Positions 9,563 through 19,137 of a stretch of DNA of 43,818 bases are shown here, in pieces. Under the pieces are notes generated by a model. The model worked only from the letters and a program-made list of their open reading frames with translations. It ran no database searches and had not been told where the DNA came from. Position numbers and translations under genes: made by a program. Each line of letters begins with the position of its first letter. Position 1 is the stretch's first letter. The stretch lies in the NCBI GenBank assembly GCA_017429945.1, contig JAFRNY010000039.1:1-43818 (forward strand), given 5' to 3'. Source of the DNA: Bacteroidaceae bacterium. Lineage in GTDB: Bacteria; Bacteroidota; Bacteroidia; Bacteroidales; Bacteroidaceae.

Positions 9563-10291
9563 TTAAAATGTCCATTTCATAGCCAGCGTGGGAATAACAT
9601 AGAACCTGTTGTTGATGCCATCAGCCGGCCACACCAGATTGTTGGATACCTCCAATTCGGTGCCTACGCTCCACTTGGCAGAGTCGTTGATGCGCGGCAG
9701 GCGGTAGAGGTTGAACCACAGCTGAGGCTCACTCATCAGTACGACCCGGCCCGATACTCCCTTGTCATACCATAGGTCGCAATAGCCGGAGAACGTCATC
9801 AGTCCCCGCGCAAACTGCAAGCCCCAGACCTCTGTGAGCTGAACGCTATGGCTCGTGCCTCCGTGGTTGCGTCTGTGGGCAAGGTATTTGTACATCAGTT
9901 GAACGGAAAACGTTCGCGAGAAATCCTTGCTGGCCCAGTTCCAGGCGGCACCGGCCAGGTAGGCATCGTCATAGCCATAGGCGGCGCGCTGCAGACCGCC
10001 ATTGTACTCAAGGTGCAGGGCGATGGGCGCTTTCCAGAACTTAAGCTCACGGGCTATCTCGCCGTAAGCGCTCTTCACCACGTTTCCGCCAAGGTCGGCG
10101 TCGATGAAGAAAAAGGTGCTACCCCAGGCATCGGGGGTGAAATTCTCAACGGTTGCTGTCAGACGAGGACGATTCGAGAGCTCGGAACCATACAAGTCAT
10201 GACCCAGGTCGTAATGTAACTGGACGTTGAGCTGGGCGGCTGCAACCGTAGCATAAGCCACGAAAGCAGCAAGAAGAAGTCTTCTTTTCAT
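9563..10291 (-). CDS. DUF5020 family outer-membrane protein
   Basis: A 242-residue protein with a signal peptide (about 1-19, ending TVAAA-Q) and amphipathic beta strands rich in W, Y and F, closing in a terminal aromatic (LAMKWTF), as expected of a small outer-membrane barrel. DFSRTFSVQLMYKY and GYCDLWYDKG fit the DUF5020 family of Bacteroidetes, which is thought to be related to Tsx-like nucleoside channels; that relation and any substrate are not shown here. It is transcribed alone, divergently from the tRNA operon. Confidence 0.75.
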   Translation of the reverse strand: MKRRLLLAAFVAYATVAAAQLNVQLHYDLGHDLYGSELSNRPRLTATVENFTPDAWGSTFFFIDADLGGNVVKSAYGEIARELKFWKAPIALHLEYNGGLQRAAYGYDDAYLAGAAWNWASKDFSRTFSVQLMYKYLAHRRNHGGTSHSVQLTEVWGLQFARGLMTFSGYCDLWYDKGVSGRVVLMSEPQLWFNLYRLPRINDSAKWSVGTELEVSNNLVWPADGINNRFYVIPTLAMKWTF

Positions 10292-10360
10292 TACTTTTGA
10301 TTTTAAGCTTTAAATTAAAAAATAAGTATAGAACACGTGCCAAATAGCGCTTTGGCGGTG

Positions 10361-10391
10361 CAAAAGTAGATATTTTTGCACAAAGAACAAA
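10361..10391 (-). promoter_or_regulatory. Promoter of the DUF5020 gene
   Basis: On the minus strand TTTG (10391-10388), a 19-base spacer and TACTTTTG (10368-10361) fit the Bacteroidetes consensus. It is back-to-back with the tRNA operon promoter, whose -33 element begins 17 bases away. Confidence 0.7.
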
Positions 10392-10407
10392 AAAAATCAT
10401 GAAAACA

Positions 10408-10439
10408 TTTGGTGGTTTCGCGAAAACGCCCTACCTTTG
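10408..10439 (+). promoter_or_regulatory. Promoter of the tRNA operon
   Basis: TTTG at 10408-10411, a 20-base spacer and TACCTTTG at 10432-10439 are an exact consensus match. The first tRNA begins about 53 bases downstream. Confidence 0.8.
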
Positions 10440-10492
10440 CACCCGCTTTCGAGAAAGAAAGACGATGCCTAACACATCAAGCTTACTCGAGA

Positions 10493-10567
10493 GGGCGCTT
10501 AGCTCAGCTGGTTCAGAGCATCTGCCTTACAAGCAGAGGGTCGGCGGTTCGAATCCGTCAGCGCCCA
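10493..10567 (+). tRNA. tRNA-Val (anticodon TAC)
   Basis: The acceptor stem GGGCGCT pairs with AGCGCCC (10560-10566). The anticodon stem TCTGC/GCAGA encloses CTTACAA, with TAC at 10528-10530. A T-loop TTCGAAT is present. CCA is not encoded. It is first in a five-gene tRNA operon. Confidence 0.95.
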
Positions 10568-10581
10568 CAAAAAATGGAGAC

Positions 10582-10655
10582 GGCTCCGTAGCTCAATTGA
10601 ATAGAGCATCTGACTACGGATCAGAAGGTTGTGGGTTTGAATCCCGCCGGAGTCA
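10582..10655 (+). tRNA. tRNA-Arg (anticodon ACG)
   Basis: The acceptor GGCTCCG pairs with CGGAGTC (10648-10654) with one G-T pair. The anticodon stem TCTGA/TCAGA encloses CTACGGA, with ACG at 10616-10618; A34 is expected to become inosine and read CGU, CGC and CGA. CCA is not encoded. Confidence 0.95.
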
Positions 10656-10684
10656 CTTCAATTCTTTGACAACATTGTTTGTCT

Positions 10685-10767
10685 GGGCGGATACCAGAGT
10701 GGCCAAATGGGGCAGACTGTAAATCTGCTGGTTTTTACCTTCGGTGGTTCGAATCCATCTCCGCCCA
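10685..10767 (+). tRNA. tRNA-Tyr (anticodon GTA)
   Basis: A class II tRNA with a long variable arm. The acceptor GGGCGGA pairs with TCCGCCC (10760-10766). The anticodon stem CAGA/TCTG encloses CTGTAAA, with GTA at 10719-10721. CCA is not encoded. Confidence 0.95.
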
Positions 10768-10779
10768 CTCAACAATTTT

Positions 10780-10855
<76 letters not shown>

Positions 10856-10858
10856 CAC

Positions 10859-10933
10859 GGTGCGTTAGTTCAGTCTGGTTAGAATACATGCCTGTCACGC
10901 ATGGGGTCACGGGTTCGAGCCCCGTACGCACCG
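10859..10933 (+). tRNA. tRNA-Asp (anticodon GTC)
   Basis: The acceptor GGTGCGT pairs with ACGCACC (10926-10932). The anticodon stem CATGC/GCATG encloses CTGTCAC, with GTC at 10894-10896. It is last in the operon. Its 3' part, from the T-loop onward, recurs downstream at 11052-11118. Confidence 0.95.
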
Positions 10934-10938
10934 CAACG

Positions 10939-10965
10939 GCCTCTCATATTGAGAGGCTGTTTTTG
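10939..10965 (+). terminator. Terminator of the tRNA operon
   Basis: A perfect hairpin, gcctctc / gagaggc with loop atatt, followed by tgtttttgttt, directly after tRNA-Asp. Confidence 0.8.
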
Positions 10966-11070
10966 TTTCCTGCGGGTCTCAAACCTCGTGCCCCTGGGGT
11001 CAGGGTTCTTTCTCCGCTCCGCTTCGAAAGCGTCTCCTTCGTCGCCGAGCGCGAGCCCCGTACGCACCGC

Positions 11071-11097
11071 AACAGCCTCTCATATGGGAGGCTGTTT
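11071..11097 (+). terminator. Second copy of the tRNA operon terminator
   Basis: A hairpin aacagcctc / gggaggctgtt followed by ttcg. It belongs to the duplicated block described at 10916-11118 and may act as a backup terminator. Confidence 0.55.
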
Positions 11098-11123
11098 TCG
11101 TTTCCTGCGGGTCTCAAAAAGCA

Positions 11124-11150
11124 AAAAGCCTTCCCGAGGGAAGGCTTTTG
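11124..11150. terminator. Bidirectional terminator between the tRNA and rhamnose units
   Basis: A nearly perfect palindrome with 12-base arms, aaaagccttccc / gggaaggctttt, separated by ga. T runs lie on both strands, so it can terminate the tRNA side and the convergent rhamnose operon that ends at 11194. Confidence 0.75.
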
Positions 11151-11193
11151 TCTGTACCTGTCAGTTACGTTGTGCTTGTCAGTTGGCTGACGT

Positions 11194-12027
11194 TTAGCGG
11201 CACTCTTTCAAAGCCTCTTTAACGTTGTTGATCGACAGCCTTGCAAAGTCTAACATATGTGGCGCTCCAAAGTGCTCCACGCAAAGCCAGCCATCATAGC
11301 CGCTGCGCACTAGCTCGCAAACTACATCCTTCAACGGCATAATGCCCGTGCCAATAGGCAACGAAGCATAGTCGTGCTCTGCCTTGCGGTCCTTAAGATG
11401 CACGTGATGGATTCTCTCTCTGAAATGGTGCAGAGCTGTCATCACATCGTCGCCGCAGAACAGGTAGTTGCCAGTATCGAATGCATGATTAAGCCGTGGT
11501 GAGGCTGCGAAGAGGTGATCCAAAGTCATAGTGTTATAGCAAGGCGACCGAGGATTATCGTAGTCCTCAACCATGACATCTATGCCTTCGCCGCTTGCTT
11601 CCTTTGCGAACGCGGCAATCCTGTTGCAGACGTCTTCCATCAACTGTGTCGAAGCATTTTCTGGCAGCAATCCAGGGATTACCAGCAAGCGCGTGTAGCC
11701 GTGCTTGTGCATAAAGTCAATAGCTTGCCGGCAACTCTCTCTCTGCTCTCCCCTTACGAAATTTATGTCGGCGATAGCTGAGGCGTTCTCGAACCCCAGA
11801 GAGTCCAGCATCCGCAAATCGGTGTCCTTCATATTCACACGGACATCGATGCCTTCATATCCGAGTTTGCGGACGCGCTCGCATGCCTCGCGAACTGATA
11901 TATTTTCCTGGCGGGCTATCTCTGCCACGTGGTCAAAGAAAATAGAGATGCGAGGCTGAGCAGCCAGGGTGGTGGCGCTCCAAAGGAGAGCCGCCGTCAT
12001 AAGCATTTTCTGTATGGTCGTGCGCAT
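11194..12027 (-). CDS. Secreted sugar-phosphate isomerase/epimerase-like TIM barrel
   Basis: A 277-residue protein of the xylose-isomerase-like TIM-barrel family (AP_endonuc_2 / PF01261 type). A signal peptide (about 1-23, ending TTLAA-Q) predicts a periplasmic protein. Metal-site motifs are VMVEDYDNP, HAFDTGNYL, HHVHLKDRK and WLCVEHFGAP. Substrate is unknown; the family includes hexulose and inosose epimerases. The frame is open upstream into the transporter gene, but the ATG at 12027 directly precedes the signal peptide. It is third in an operon with the sugar porter and rhamnose isomerase. Confidence 0.8.
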   Translation of the reverse strand: MRTTIQKMLMTAALLWSATTLAAQPRISIFFDHVAEIARQENISVREACERVRKLGYEGIDVRVNMKDTDLRMLDSLGFENASAIADINFVRGEQRESCRQAIDFMHKHGYTRLLVIPGLLPENASTQLMEDVCNRIAAFAKEASGEGIDVMVEDYDNPRSPCYNTMTLDHLFAASPRLNHAFDTGNYLFCGDDVMTALHHFRERIHHVHLKDRKAEHDYASLPIGTGIMPLKDVVCELVRSGYDGWLCVEHFGAPHMLDFARLSINNVKEALKECR

Positions 12028-12047
12028 AGACGTGGTTGAAAAAGGAA

Positions 12048-13409
12048 TTAGATGTTCCCGTAGCGTTCTTTGGTAATCTGGGCGAGAGTTTTGCCGCGGG
12101 TGTCGGGAGCTCCGATGATGCCTACGATGAGCGAGACAAGCAGCAGGGCGACCATGCACCAGGCGGCTAGGGTGAAGCCTTCGCCATTCTCGCCATAGAT
12201 ATAGGTGAAGACGAGGCCCCAGGCTGCGGAGAGACCGCGTACGATGAAGAACATCAGGCCCTGGGCACCGGCGCGGAACTTGGCAGGGAAGAGTTCGCTG
12301 CCCCAGAGAGCGTAGAAGACCTGCACGCTCAATCCGCCGTTGATGCCCCAGAGGATGGAGAATGCCCATAGACTGCCCACGCCCGTGACGCCTCGGATGA
12401 TGACCACCCATGTGGCGATAGCGGCTACGAGACCCAGTACGTAGAAAAGCTTATGCGGCAGGCGGTCGATCAAGAACGACAGGCCGAAGGTGACGACCAC
12501 CACTACGAGCCATCCCACGCAACTTAGCATGTTGGCATATTCGTTGCTCAGGCCGCCGGCCGTCTCGTAGATGTGCGGCTGGAAGAAGCCCATGACCGAG
12601 GCCACGAGGTTCCACGTCAGGTAGATTACGGCCAGGAAGGCAACGGTCTTGATGGCTGTCTTGTTGGTGAAGAGCGCTTTGATGTTGTCGATAATGGAGC
12701 TGCTGGCCCCCTTTTCGCCCTCCGAAGCAGTAAGGGTGACCTCACCATGGGTGGTTTTTGTAAACTCCTTACTCTCCTCCAACTGGCGCTGCAGTGTCCA
12801 GGCTATGAAGGCCACGACGAACAGTGTCAAGAAGACAACGCGCGAGGAGAAAACCTCCACGGCAGCCTGGGCGGCATCTGCTCCGATTATGGCATGAGCC
12901 AGTGATTCTACAAAACCATAGAGATAACCTCCAGGGGCAAACAACATCCCGAACAGCAGGATGATCATAGGTCCAAAGCCCCACGACATCTGCGAGATGC
13001 AGATATTGCGTCCGCGGTTGTTGGCCTCTGAGCTCTCGGAGATATATGTCCACGAGGCTGGCACGCCGACGCCTACCGAGATGCCCGTGATGAGGAAACC
13101 GCACAGGAGCATCGGGAAGTTTGTAGAGAGCATGACGATGAGCACGCCCAACATATAGACCAGCAGGTTGTAGGTGAAGATGAACTTGCGGCCGAATTTG
13201 TCGGCCAGGAAGCCGCCGATGATGGCTCCGATGGCAGCGCCCAGGGCGTTGGCGCTGATGGCGTTCAGCCATCCGAGGTGCATCTCGCTAAGGTCGAGGT
13301 AGTTCTTCCAGAGCGTGATGCCGCTGGCACCGGCCACGATGGCACCGGCATCGAGGTAGTTGTTCAGAGACACCGCGATGGTGCTCTTCAGGGATGATGT
13401 CTTACCCAT
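12048..13409 (-). CDS. MFS sugar porter, probable rhamnose transporter
   Basis: A 453-residue inner-membrane permease with about 12 hydrophobic segments. GGFLADKFGRKFIF is the family motif between helices 2 and 3, SELFPAKFRAGAQG follows the second-half pattern, and APDTRGKTLAQI matches the PETKGR-type C-terminal signature of the sugar porter family. It likely takes up a sugar by proton symport. Rhamnose is inferred from rhaA, whose stop is 14 bases upstream; inositol or xylose specificity cannot be excluded. Confidence 0.85.
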   Translation of the reverse strand: MGKTSSLKSTIAVSLNNYLDAGAIVAGASGITLWKNYLDLSEMHLGWLNAISANALGAAIGAIIGGFLADKFGRKFIFTYNLLVYMLGVLIVMLSTNFPMLLCGFLITGISVGVGVPASWTYISESSEANNRGRNICISQMSWGFGPMIILLFGMLFAPGGYLYGFVESLAHAIIGADAAQAAVEVFSSRVVFLTLFVVAFIAWTLQRQLEESKEFTKTTHGEVTLTASEGEKGASSSIIDNIKALFTNKTAIKTVAFLAVIYLTWNLVASVMGFFQPHIYETAGGLSNEYANMLSCVGWLVVVVVTFGLSFLIDRLPHKLFYVLGLVAAIATWVVIIRGVTGVGSLWAFSILWGINGGLSVQVFYALWGSELFPAKFRAGAQGLMFFIVRGLSAAWGLVFTYIYGENGEGFTLAAWCMVALLLVSLIVGIIGAPDTRGKTLAQITKERYGNI

Positions 13410-13423
13410 AGTCAGCTGTAGGG

Positions 13424-14674
13424 TTATCGTTTGCTTGTTACGTTCTTCTCATACTCCTGAATGGCGGGAATGAATTCCTCGCCGACGGGCACGTTGTTCT
13501 TGAGGTTGAAATAGTCGAAGACGGCGCCGAAGGGCAGGGACTTGGCTTCCTCGAGCAGTGCGAGGCGTTCGAAGTTCTGGCCGGCATCCTCGTATTCGCG
13601 CAGCTTGGCCAGCGGCTCGAGCAGTGCTTGCAGGAGGCACTTCTGTGTTGCACGCGTACCTATAATATAAGCTCCGATACGGTTGATCGAGGCGTCGAAG
13701 TAGTCGAGGCCGATGTGTGCGCGGTGGAGGGCATCGGCACGGATGAGTTCCTTGAAGAGGTCGAGCGTCTGGTCGTTCATGATGGTGACGTGGTCGCTGT
13801 CCCAGCGGATAGGACGTGAGACGTGCAGCATCAGTTCTGGCACGAAGAGGAGCAGCGAGGCCACCATGTCGCTGACGTTCTCGGTCTGTTCGTAGTGGCC
13901 GGTGTCGAGGGTGTACATCAGCTTTCGCGTTGCGCAGTAGCCGGCTACGAAGTCGTGCGAGCCCACGGTGTAGCTCTCGAGCCCGATGCCGAAGAGCTTG
14001 GCCTCGAGGCAAGTCTTCATTCCGGGCAGGTCCTCTGCGAGTATCTTGTCGAGGCTCTCGGCGAAGATCTCGCGATAGCGCTTGCGCTCTACGGTGAGGT
14101 CCTTCGAGCCGTCGTGCACCCAAATGTTCATGATTGCGGGGTCGCCCTGAGCCCGTCCCATGGCGTCGGCAATGCGTCGGCAGCGCTTCGTGTGCTCAAT
14201 CCAGAACTCGCGTATGGCGGGGTCGGGATTCGATAGCGTGAGGTTGCCGCTCTTGGGGTGCGAGAAGCTGGTGCTGTTGAAGTCGAGCTTCATGCCCTGC
14301 TCCTTGGCCCACTGAATCCAGCTTTCGAAGTGCTTGATTTCCACTTGGTCGCGGTCGACGAACTGTCCGCCGAAATCGCCGTAGATCTCGTGGAGGTTTA
14401 AGCGGTGGTTGCCGGCGAGCAGGCTCTTGGCGAATGCAACGTCTGCGCGAACCTCATCGATATTGCGTGCGCGGCCGGGGTAGTTGCCGGTAGTCTGGAT
14501 GCCTCCGCTCAGGGCATCGTTGCGCTCGAAGCCCACAACGTCGTCGGTCTGCCAGCAGTGGAGACTGATTGGTGTCTGTTCGAGTTGTTGAATAGCCTTG
14601 TCGGTGTCAACGCCGATGGCAGCGTAGCGCTCTCGTGCAATCTCGTAAGATTGCTTAATCAATGCTTCTTTCAT
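13424..14674 (-). CDS. rhaA: L-rhamnose isomerase
   Basis: Converts L-rhamnose to L-rhamnulose. The 416-residue product aligns by eye over its length with E. coli RhaA (419): [69 protein letters not shown] and [14 protein letters not shown]. The frame is open upstream, but the ATG at 14674 gives the normal N terminus ([20 protein letters not shown]). It is first in a three-gene operon with the porter and the TIM-barrel gene; kinase, aldolase and regulator genes are absent here. Confidence 0.93.
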   Translation of the reverse strand: MKEALIKQSYEIARERYAAIGVDTDKAIQQLEQTPISLHCWQTDDVVGFERNDALSGGIQTTGNYPGRARNIDEVRADVAFAKSLLAGNHRLNLHEIYGDFGGQFVDRDQVEIKHFESWIQWAKEQGMKLDFNSTSFSHPKSGNLTLSNPDPAIREFWIEHTKRCRRIADAMGRAQGDPAIMNIWVHDGSKDLTVERKRYREIFAESLDKILAEDLPGMKTCLEAKLFGIGLESYTVGSHDFVAGYCATRKLMYTLDTGHYEQTENVSDMVASLLLFVPELMLHVSRPIRWDSDHVTIMNDQTLDLFKELIRADALHRAHIGLDYFDASINRIGAYIIGTRATQKCLLQALLEPLAKLREYEDAGQNFERLALLEEAKSLPFGAVFDYFNLKNNVPVGEEFIPAIQEYEKNVTSKR

Positions 14675-14719
14675 GGGAATAATAGTAACAGTTATAGTTG
14701 TTTTTAGAGTTTTACGCCA

Positions 14720-14748
14720 CAAAAATACGTCTTTTTTTTTAATGGCAA
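14720..14748 (-). promoter_or_regulatory. Promoter of the rhamnose operon
   Basis: On the minus strand TATTTTTG (14727-14720) lies 18 bases after TTG (14748-14746). The start codon is about 45 bases downstream. No clear operator palindrome is visible. Confidence 0.55.
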
Positions 14749-14812
14749 GTGAAAAACTCCTTCTTTTAAATATCTTTATGTCATTAAATCTGCTGAAATC
14801 ATTTTTTTGTTG

Positions 14813-14820
14813 TACCTTTG
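14813..14820 (+). promoter_or_regulatory. -7 element of the lysS promoter
   Basis: TACCTTTG matches the Bacteroidetes -7 consensus and lies 44 bases before the lysS start. The -33 region is not well conserved. It rules out the longer open frame that begins upstream. Confidence 0.6.
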
Positions 14821-14864
14821 CAGCGGAAAGACAAGAATTAAACATAAAACAGCAAATATCTTAC

Positions 14865-16658
14865 ATGGATTTAAAAGTACTTGAGTTGAGCGAACAGGAG
14901 ATTGTTCGCCGCCAGAATATGCAGGCTTTGTGCGATATGGGCATCGAGCCTTACCCCGCAGCAGAGTTTCCCGTAACGGCCTGGAGCGCAGATATCGTGC
15001 GCGACTTCGTGGACCTGCCCATCGTAGGCAAGGACGAGGAGGGCAATGATGTCCGCGAGACAGCATCGCCCGAGAACAGCCCCGTGGTGAGCATCGCCGG
15101 CCGCGTCATGAGCAAGCGCATCATGGGCAAGGCTGCTTTTGCCGAACTGCAGGATTCGAAGGGAAGGATTCAAGTGTATGTGCAGCGCGATGCCATCTGT
15201 CCTGGCGACGACAAGGACCTCTATAATGTCGTATTCAAGAAGCTGCTGGACCTCGGCGACTTCATCGGCGTGAAGGGTTATGTTTTCCGCACTAAGACGG
15301 GCGAGATCTCGGTTCACGTAATGGAGATGAAGCTGTTGAGCAAGAGCCTGAAGCCTCTGCCCATCGTGAAGACCGATGCCGACGGTAATGTCTACGACTC
15401 GTTCGACGACCCCGAGCTGCGCTATCGCCAACGCTACGTCGACCTCATCGTCAACGCCGGTGTGAAGGAGACGTTCAAGAAACGCGCCGTAATCGTCCGC
15501 ACTATGCGCCGTATCCTCGACGAGGCCGGCTACACCGAGGTGGAGACTCCTATACTGCAGAGCATCGCCGGTGGCGCTTCGGCCCGTCCGTTCATCACGC
15601 ATTTCAATGCCCTCAATCAAGATATGTATATGCGCATCGCCACCGAGCTCTACCTGAAGCGCCTCATCGTGGGCGGCTTCGAGGGCGTCTATGAGATGGG
15701 CAAGAACTTCCGCAACGAGGGTATGGACAAGACGCACAATCCCGAGTTCACTTGTATGGAGCTCTACGTCTCGTATAAGGACTATAACTGGATGATGTCG
15801 TTCACCGAGCGGATGCTCGAAGAGATATGCACAGCAGTCAATGGTAAGCCGGAAGTGGAGATCGACGGCAACGTCATCTCGTTCAAGGCCCCTTACCGCC
15901 GTCTGCCAATCCTCGATGCCATCAAGGAGAAAACAGGTTTCGACTGCGACGGCAAGAGCGAGGACGAGATCCGCGCCTTCTGCAAGGAGAAAGGCATGGA
16001 AGTGGACGAGACCATGGGCAAGGGCAAACTCATCGACGAACTCTTCGGCGAGTTCTGCGAGGGCTCCTTCATTCAGCCTACTTTCATCACCGACTATCCT
16101 GTGGAGATGTCGCCCTTGACAAAGATGCACCGTTCCAAGCCCGGCCTCACGGAGCGCTTCGAGCTGATGGTGAACGGTAAGGAACTGGCCAATGCCTACT
16201 CTGAGCTCAACGACCCCATCGATCAGGAGGAGCGCTTCAAGGAGCAGATGCGCCTGGCTGCTAAAGGCGACGACGAGGCCATGATCATCGACCACGACTT
16301 CCTGCGCGCCCTGCAATATGGAATGCCCCCGACCTCGGGCATCGGCATCGGTATCGACCGCCTGACGATGCTCATGACGGGCAAGTTCGCCATCGGCGAG
16401 ATCATGCTCTTCCCGCAGATGAAACCTGAGAAGCGCATCCCCAAGGACAAGCCCGAAGCCTTCACGGCCCTCGGTTTCCATGAGGATCTCGTGCCCATCC
16501 TCAACAAGTGTGGCTACAACCTTGTCAGCGACCTTGCTGGCCAGAAGGCACAGAAGGTGCAGCAGCAGATTGGCGAGGTCATCAAGAAATATAAGCTGGA
16601 GATAGAGAAACCCAGTGTTCAGGAAATAGAAGACATCTTAAGTAAAGTAGAATGTTAG
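14865..16658 (+). CDS. lysS: Lysine--tRNA ligase
   Basis: A class II aminoacyl-tRNA synthetase of 597 residues that charges tRNA-Lys. The N-terminal OB fold contains [18 protein letters not shown]; motif 2 is [20 protein letters not shown]; motif 3 is [15 protein letters not shown]. It has a C-terminal extension of about 60-70 residues ([11 protein letters not shown] to [11 protein letters not shown]) beyond the usual bacterial length of about 505, a helical addition typical of Bacteroidetes LysRS. The start at 14865 is chosen over an upstream in-frame start because the promoter lies between. It overlaps gpsA by 7 bases. Confidence 0.96.
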   Translation: MDLKVLELSEQEIVRRQNMQALCDMGIEPYPAAEFPVTAWSADIVRDFVDLPIVGKDEEGNDVRETASPENSPVVSIAGRVMSKRIMGKAAFAELQDSKGRIQVYVQRDAICPGDDKDLYNVVFKKLLDLGDFIGVKGYVFRTKTGEISVHVMEMKLLSKSLKPLPIVKTDADGNVYDSFDDPELRYRQRYVDLIVNAGVKETFKKRAVIVRTMRRILDEAGYTEVETPILQSIAGGASARPFITHFNALNQDMYMRIATELYLKRLIVGGFEGVYEMGKNFRNEGMDKTHNPEFTCMELYVSYKDYNWMMSFTERMLEEICTAVNGKPEVEIDGNVISFKAPYRRLPILDAIKEKTGFDCDGKSEDEIRAFCKEKGMEVDETMGKGKLIDELFGEFCEGSFIQPTFITDYPVEMSPLTKMHRSKPGLTERFELMVNGKELANAYSELNDPIDQEERFKEQMRLAAKGDDEAMIIDHDFLRALQYGMPPTSGIGIGIDRLTMLMTGKFAIGEIMLFPQMKPEKRIPKDKPEAFTALGFHEDLVPILNKCGYNLVSDLAGQKAQKVQQQIGEVIKKYKLEIEKPSVQEIEDILSKVEC

Positions 16659-17716
16659 GATTCTGGAGTCAAGACACGAAGGCAGCTTCGTCCACGCCAA
16701 AGGATGACGAAGGCGTCAGGACGTCTGGCGTCGGGCGCATCGCCGTCATGGGCGGCGGCTCGTGGGCGACGGCTATTGCCAAGATGATGCTCGAGAAGAA
16801 CGAGCGCATCTCTTGGTATCTTCGTCGCGACGACCGCATCGAGGACTTCAAGCGCCTGAGCCATAATCCCGCCTACCTGACGAGCGTGCACTTCGATGTC
16901 AGCCGCATAGATTTCTCTTCAGATATAAACAAAGTCGTAGAGAACAGCGATACGCTCGTGTGGGTGACGCCGTCGCCCTACCTGAAAGGGCACCTGAAGA
17001 AACTGAAAGTAAGGCTGCGCGACAAGTTTAACGTAACGGCCATCAAGGGCATCGTGCCCGACGAGAACCTCTGCGTCTCGGAATTCTTCCACCAGCTCTA
17101 TAACGTGCCCGATGAGAACTTGGCCGTCATCGCCGGCCCCTCTCATGCCGAGGAGGTAGCCTTGGGCCGCCTGACGTATCTCACCGTGGGGTGTAGCGAC
17201 GAGCAACGGGCTCAGGACTTCGCGGATATGATGGCTTCAAGCTACGTCAAGACCAAGACTTCGCGCGACGTCATAGGCATCGAATACGCCTCCGTGCTGA
17301 AGAATGTCTACGCCATAGCGGCCGGTATCTGCAAGGGCCTCAAGTATGGCGACAACTTCCAAGCCGTGCTCATGGCCAATGCCTTGCAGGAGATGAACCG
17401 TTTCCTCTCCACCGTGCACCCCATCAATCGCAGTATTTTCGAGAGCTGCTATATGGGCGACCTTATCGTCACGGGCTACAGCCAGTTCTCGCGCAATCGC
17501 GTCTTCGGCCAGATGATAGGGCAGGGCTACAGCGTCAAGAGCGCCCAGGTGGAGATGGAGATGATAGCCGAGGGCTATTTCGGCACTAAGTGCATGAAGG
17601 AGATCAACCGCCACCTGCACGTGAACATGCCCATCCTCGACGCCGTCTACAATATCCTTTACGAGCGTATAGCTCCAACGATAGAAATCAAACTACTTAC
17701 GGACAGCTTCCGCTGA
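16652..17716 (+). CDS. gpsA: NAD(P)-dependent glycerol-3-phosphate dehydrogenase
   Basis: Reduces dihydroxyacetone phosphate to sn-glycerol-3-phosphate for phospholipid synthesis. 354 residues. The Rossmann motif is [14 protein letters not shown] (Gly34-36); [14 protein letters not shown] and [18 protein letters not shown] (catalytic Lys) are family signatures. The ATG at 16652 overlaps lysS by 7 bases and gives about 28 residues before the first beta strand, a polar and low-complexity stretch longer than the few residues normal in relatives. An unrecognised non-ATG start nearer residue 25 is possible. Confidence 0.93.
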   Translation: MLGFWSQDTKAASSTPKDDEGVRTSGVGRIAVMGGGSWATAIAKMMLEKNERISWYLRRDDRIEDFKRLSHNPAYLTSVHFDVSRIDFSSDINKVVENSDTLVWVTPSPYLKGHLKKLKVRLRDKFNVTAIKGIVPDENLCVSEFFHQLYNVPDENLAVIAGPSHAEEVALGRLTYLTVGCSDEQRAQDFADMMASSYVKTKTSRDVIGIEYASVLKNVYAIAAGICKGLKYGDNFQAVLMANALQEMNRFLSTVHPINRSIFESCYMGDLIVTGYSQFSRNRVFGQMIGQGYSVKSAQVEMEMIAEGYFGTKCMKEINRHLHVNMPILDAVYNILYERIAPTIEIKLLTDSFR

Positions 17717-17725
17717 CCGCAGCCT

Positions 17726-17760
17726 GCCTGACGACAGAGGTCGTCGGGCTTCTTTGTTTT
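17726..17760 (+). terminator. Terminator after gpsA
   Basis: A hairpin gcctgacgac / gtcgtcgggc (10 pairs with one wobble, loop agag) followed by ttctttgtttt. It separates the lysS-gpsA pair from pgi. Confidence 0.8.
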
Positions 17761-17785
17761 GTAATGAACCAAAATATTATTAGAA

Positions 17786-19120
17786 ATGATTAAACTCGAC
17801 ATCACCAAGACCGCTCCTTTCGTGAGCGCAGAGACTATCAACGGGTACGCCGAGCGTGTGGCTGAAGCACAGAAGGCGCTGGAGGCTGGCACATGCCCCG
17901 GCAACGATTTCCTCGGCTGGCTGCACCTGCCCAGCAGCATCACCCCTGCCTTCCTCGACGAGATCAAGGCCACGGCAGCCACGTTGCGCAGCGAGTGCGA
18001 CGCCGTAGTAGTGGCCGGCATCGGCGGCAGCTACCTCGGTGCCAAGGCTGTCATCGAAGCTCTGAGCAATAGCTTCCAGTGGCTCGTTGCCGACGGCAAG
18101 AATCCTGTGATCCTCTTTGCCGGCAACAACATCGGCGAGGACTACCTGAGCGAGCTGACGGCTTACCTCAGCGGCAAGCGCTTCGGCGTCATCAATATCT
18201 CCAAGAGTGGCACCACCACCGAGACGGCCCTCGCTTTCCGTCTGCTGAAGAAGCAGTGCGAGGATCAGCGCGGCAAGGACGTGGCCCGCAAAGTCATCGT
18301 GGCCATTACCGACGCTAAGCGTGGCGCTGCCCGCACCTGCGCCGACAAGGAAGGCTACAAGAGCTTCGTAATTCCCGACAACGTGGGCGGCCGCTTCAGC
18401 GTGCTCACCCCCGTAGGCCTGCTGCCTATTGCCGTGGCCGGCTTCGATATCGACCAGCTCGTGCGCGGTGCTCAGGATATGGAGAAGACGGCAGCCGCAC
18501 CTTTCGCAGAGAATCCCGCAGCACAGTATGCCGCCACACGCTATGCCCTCTATGCCGCAGGCAAAAAGATAGAGATCCTCGCCAACTACCAACCCAAGCT
18601 CCACTTCATAGCCGAATGGTGGAAGCAACTCTTCGGCGAGAGCGAGGGTAAGGACGGCAAGGGCATCTACCCCGCCAGCGTAGATCTCACCACCGACCTC
18701 CACTCGATGGGACAGTGGATCCAGGACGGCGAACGCACGATCTTCGAGACGGTCATCAGCGTAGAGACACCTGAGCATGAGCTCCTCTTCCCCAGCGACG
18801 ACGAGAACCTCGACGGTCTCAACTTCCTCGCCGGCAAGCGCGTCGATGAGGTCAACAAGATGGCTGAGCTCGGCACTCAGTTGGCCCACGTCGACGGCGG
18901 CGTGCCCAACATCCGCATCGCCATCGACCGCCTCGATGCCTACCACCTCGGACAGCTCATCTATTTCTTCGAGCGCGCCTGCGGTATCCACTGCCAGCTG
19001 CTCGGCGTGAACGCCTTCAATCAACCCGGCGTAGAGGCTTACAAGAAGAATATGTTTGCCCTCTTGGGCAAGCCCGGCTACGAGAAGGAGACAGAGGCCA
19101 TTAGAAACAGACTAAAATAA
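17786..19120 (+). CDS. pgi: Glucose-6-phosphate isomerase
   Basis: Interconverts glucose-6-phosphate and fructose-6-phosphate. The 444-residue length is that of the short bacterial Pgi form. Visible motifs: [16 protein letters not shown], the phosphate-binding [29 protein letters not shown] (SIS/PGI signature), [13 protein letters not shown], and [14 protein letters not shown] with the catalytic Lys region. It stands between the gpsA terminator and a HAD phosphatase. Confidence 0.96.
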   Translation: MIKLDITKTAPFVSAETINGYAERVAEAQKALEAGTCPGNDFLGWLHLPSSITPAFLDEIKATAATLRSECDAVVVAGIGGSYLGAKAVIEALSNSFQWLVADGKNPVILFAGNNIGEDYLSELTAYLSGKRFGVINISKSGTTTETALAFRLLKKQCEDQRGKDVARKVIVAITDAKRGAARTCADKEGYKSFVIPDNVGGRFSVLTPVGLLPIAVAGFDIDQLVRGAQDMEKTAAAPFAENPAAQYAATRYALYAAGKKIEILANYQPKLHFIAEWWKQLFGESEGKDGKGIYPASVDLTTDLHSMGQWIQDGERTIFETVISVETPEHELLFPSDDENLDGLNFLAGKRVDEVNKMAELGTQLAHVDGGVPNIRIAIDRLDAYHLGQLIYFFERACGIHCQLLGVNAFNQPGVEAYKKNMFALLGKPGYEKETEAIRNRLK

Positions 19121-19137
19121 GATTTTAATCATGCAGT

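Larger units (their letters stand above)
10916..11118. repeat. Direct repeat of the tRNA-Asp 3' end plus terminator
   Basis: 10916-10983 (T-loop half of tRNA-Asp, acceptor 3' strand, terminator and the following tgcgggtctcaaa) recurs at 11052-11118 with only a few differences. The 68 bases between contain ctggggtcagggttc, which resembles the sequence before the T-loop in the intact tRNA. The second copy therefore looks like a decayed tRNA-Asp with about 40 foreign bases inside its T-arm. It could be a collapsed tandem duplication or the scar of a lost integrative element; no integrase is present. Confidence 0.75.

Noticed and set aside
10859-11118. Integrated phage or genomic island at tRNA-Asp
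   Set aside because: Only 68 bases separate the repeats, and no integrase or phage gene is nearby; at most a scar remains.
11194-12411. Extended 405-residue start for the TIM-barrel protein
   Set aside because: The extra N terminus lies inside the transporter gene in another frame, and the ATG at 12027 directly precedes a clear signal peptide.
14673-14864. Upstream start for lysS
   Set aside because: It would place the coding region across the TACCTTTG promoter element; [12 protein letters not shown] is the normal N terminus.
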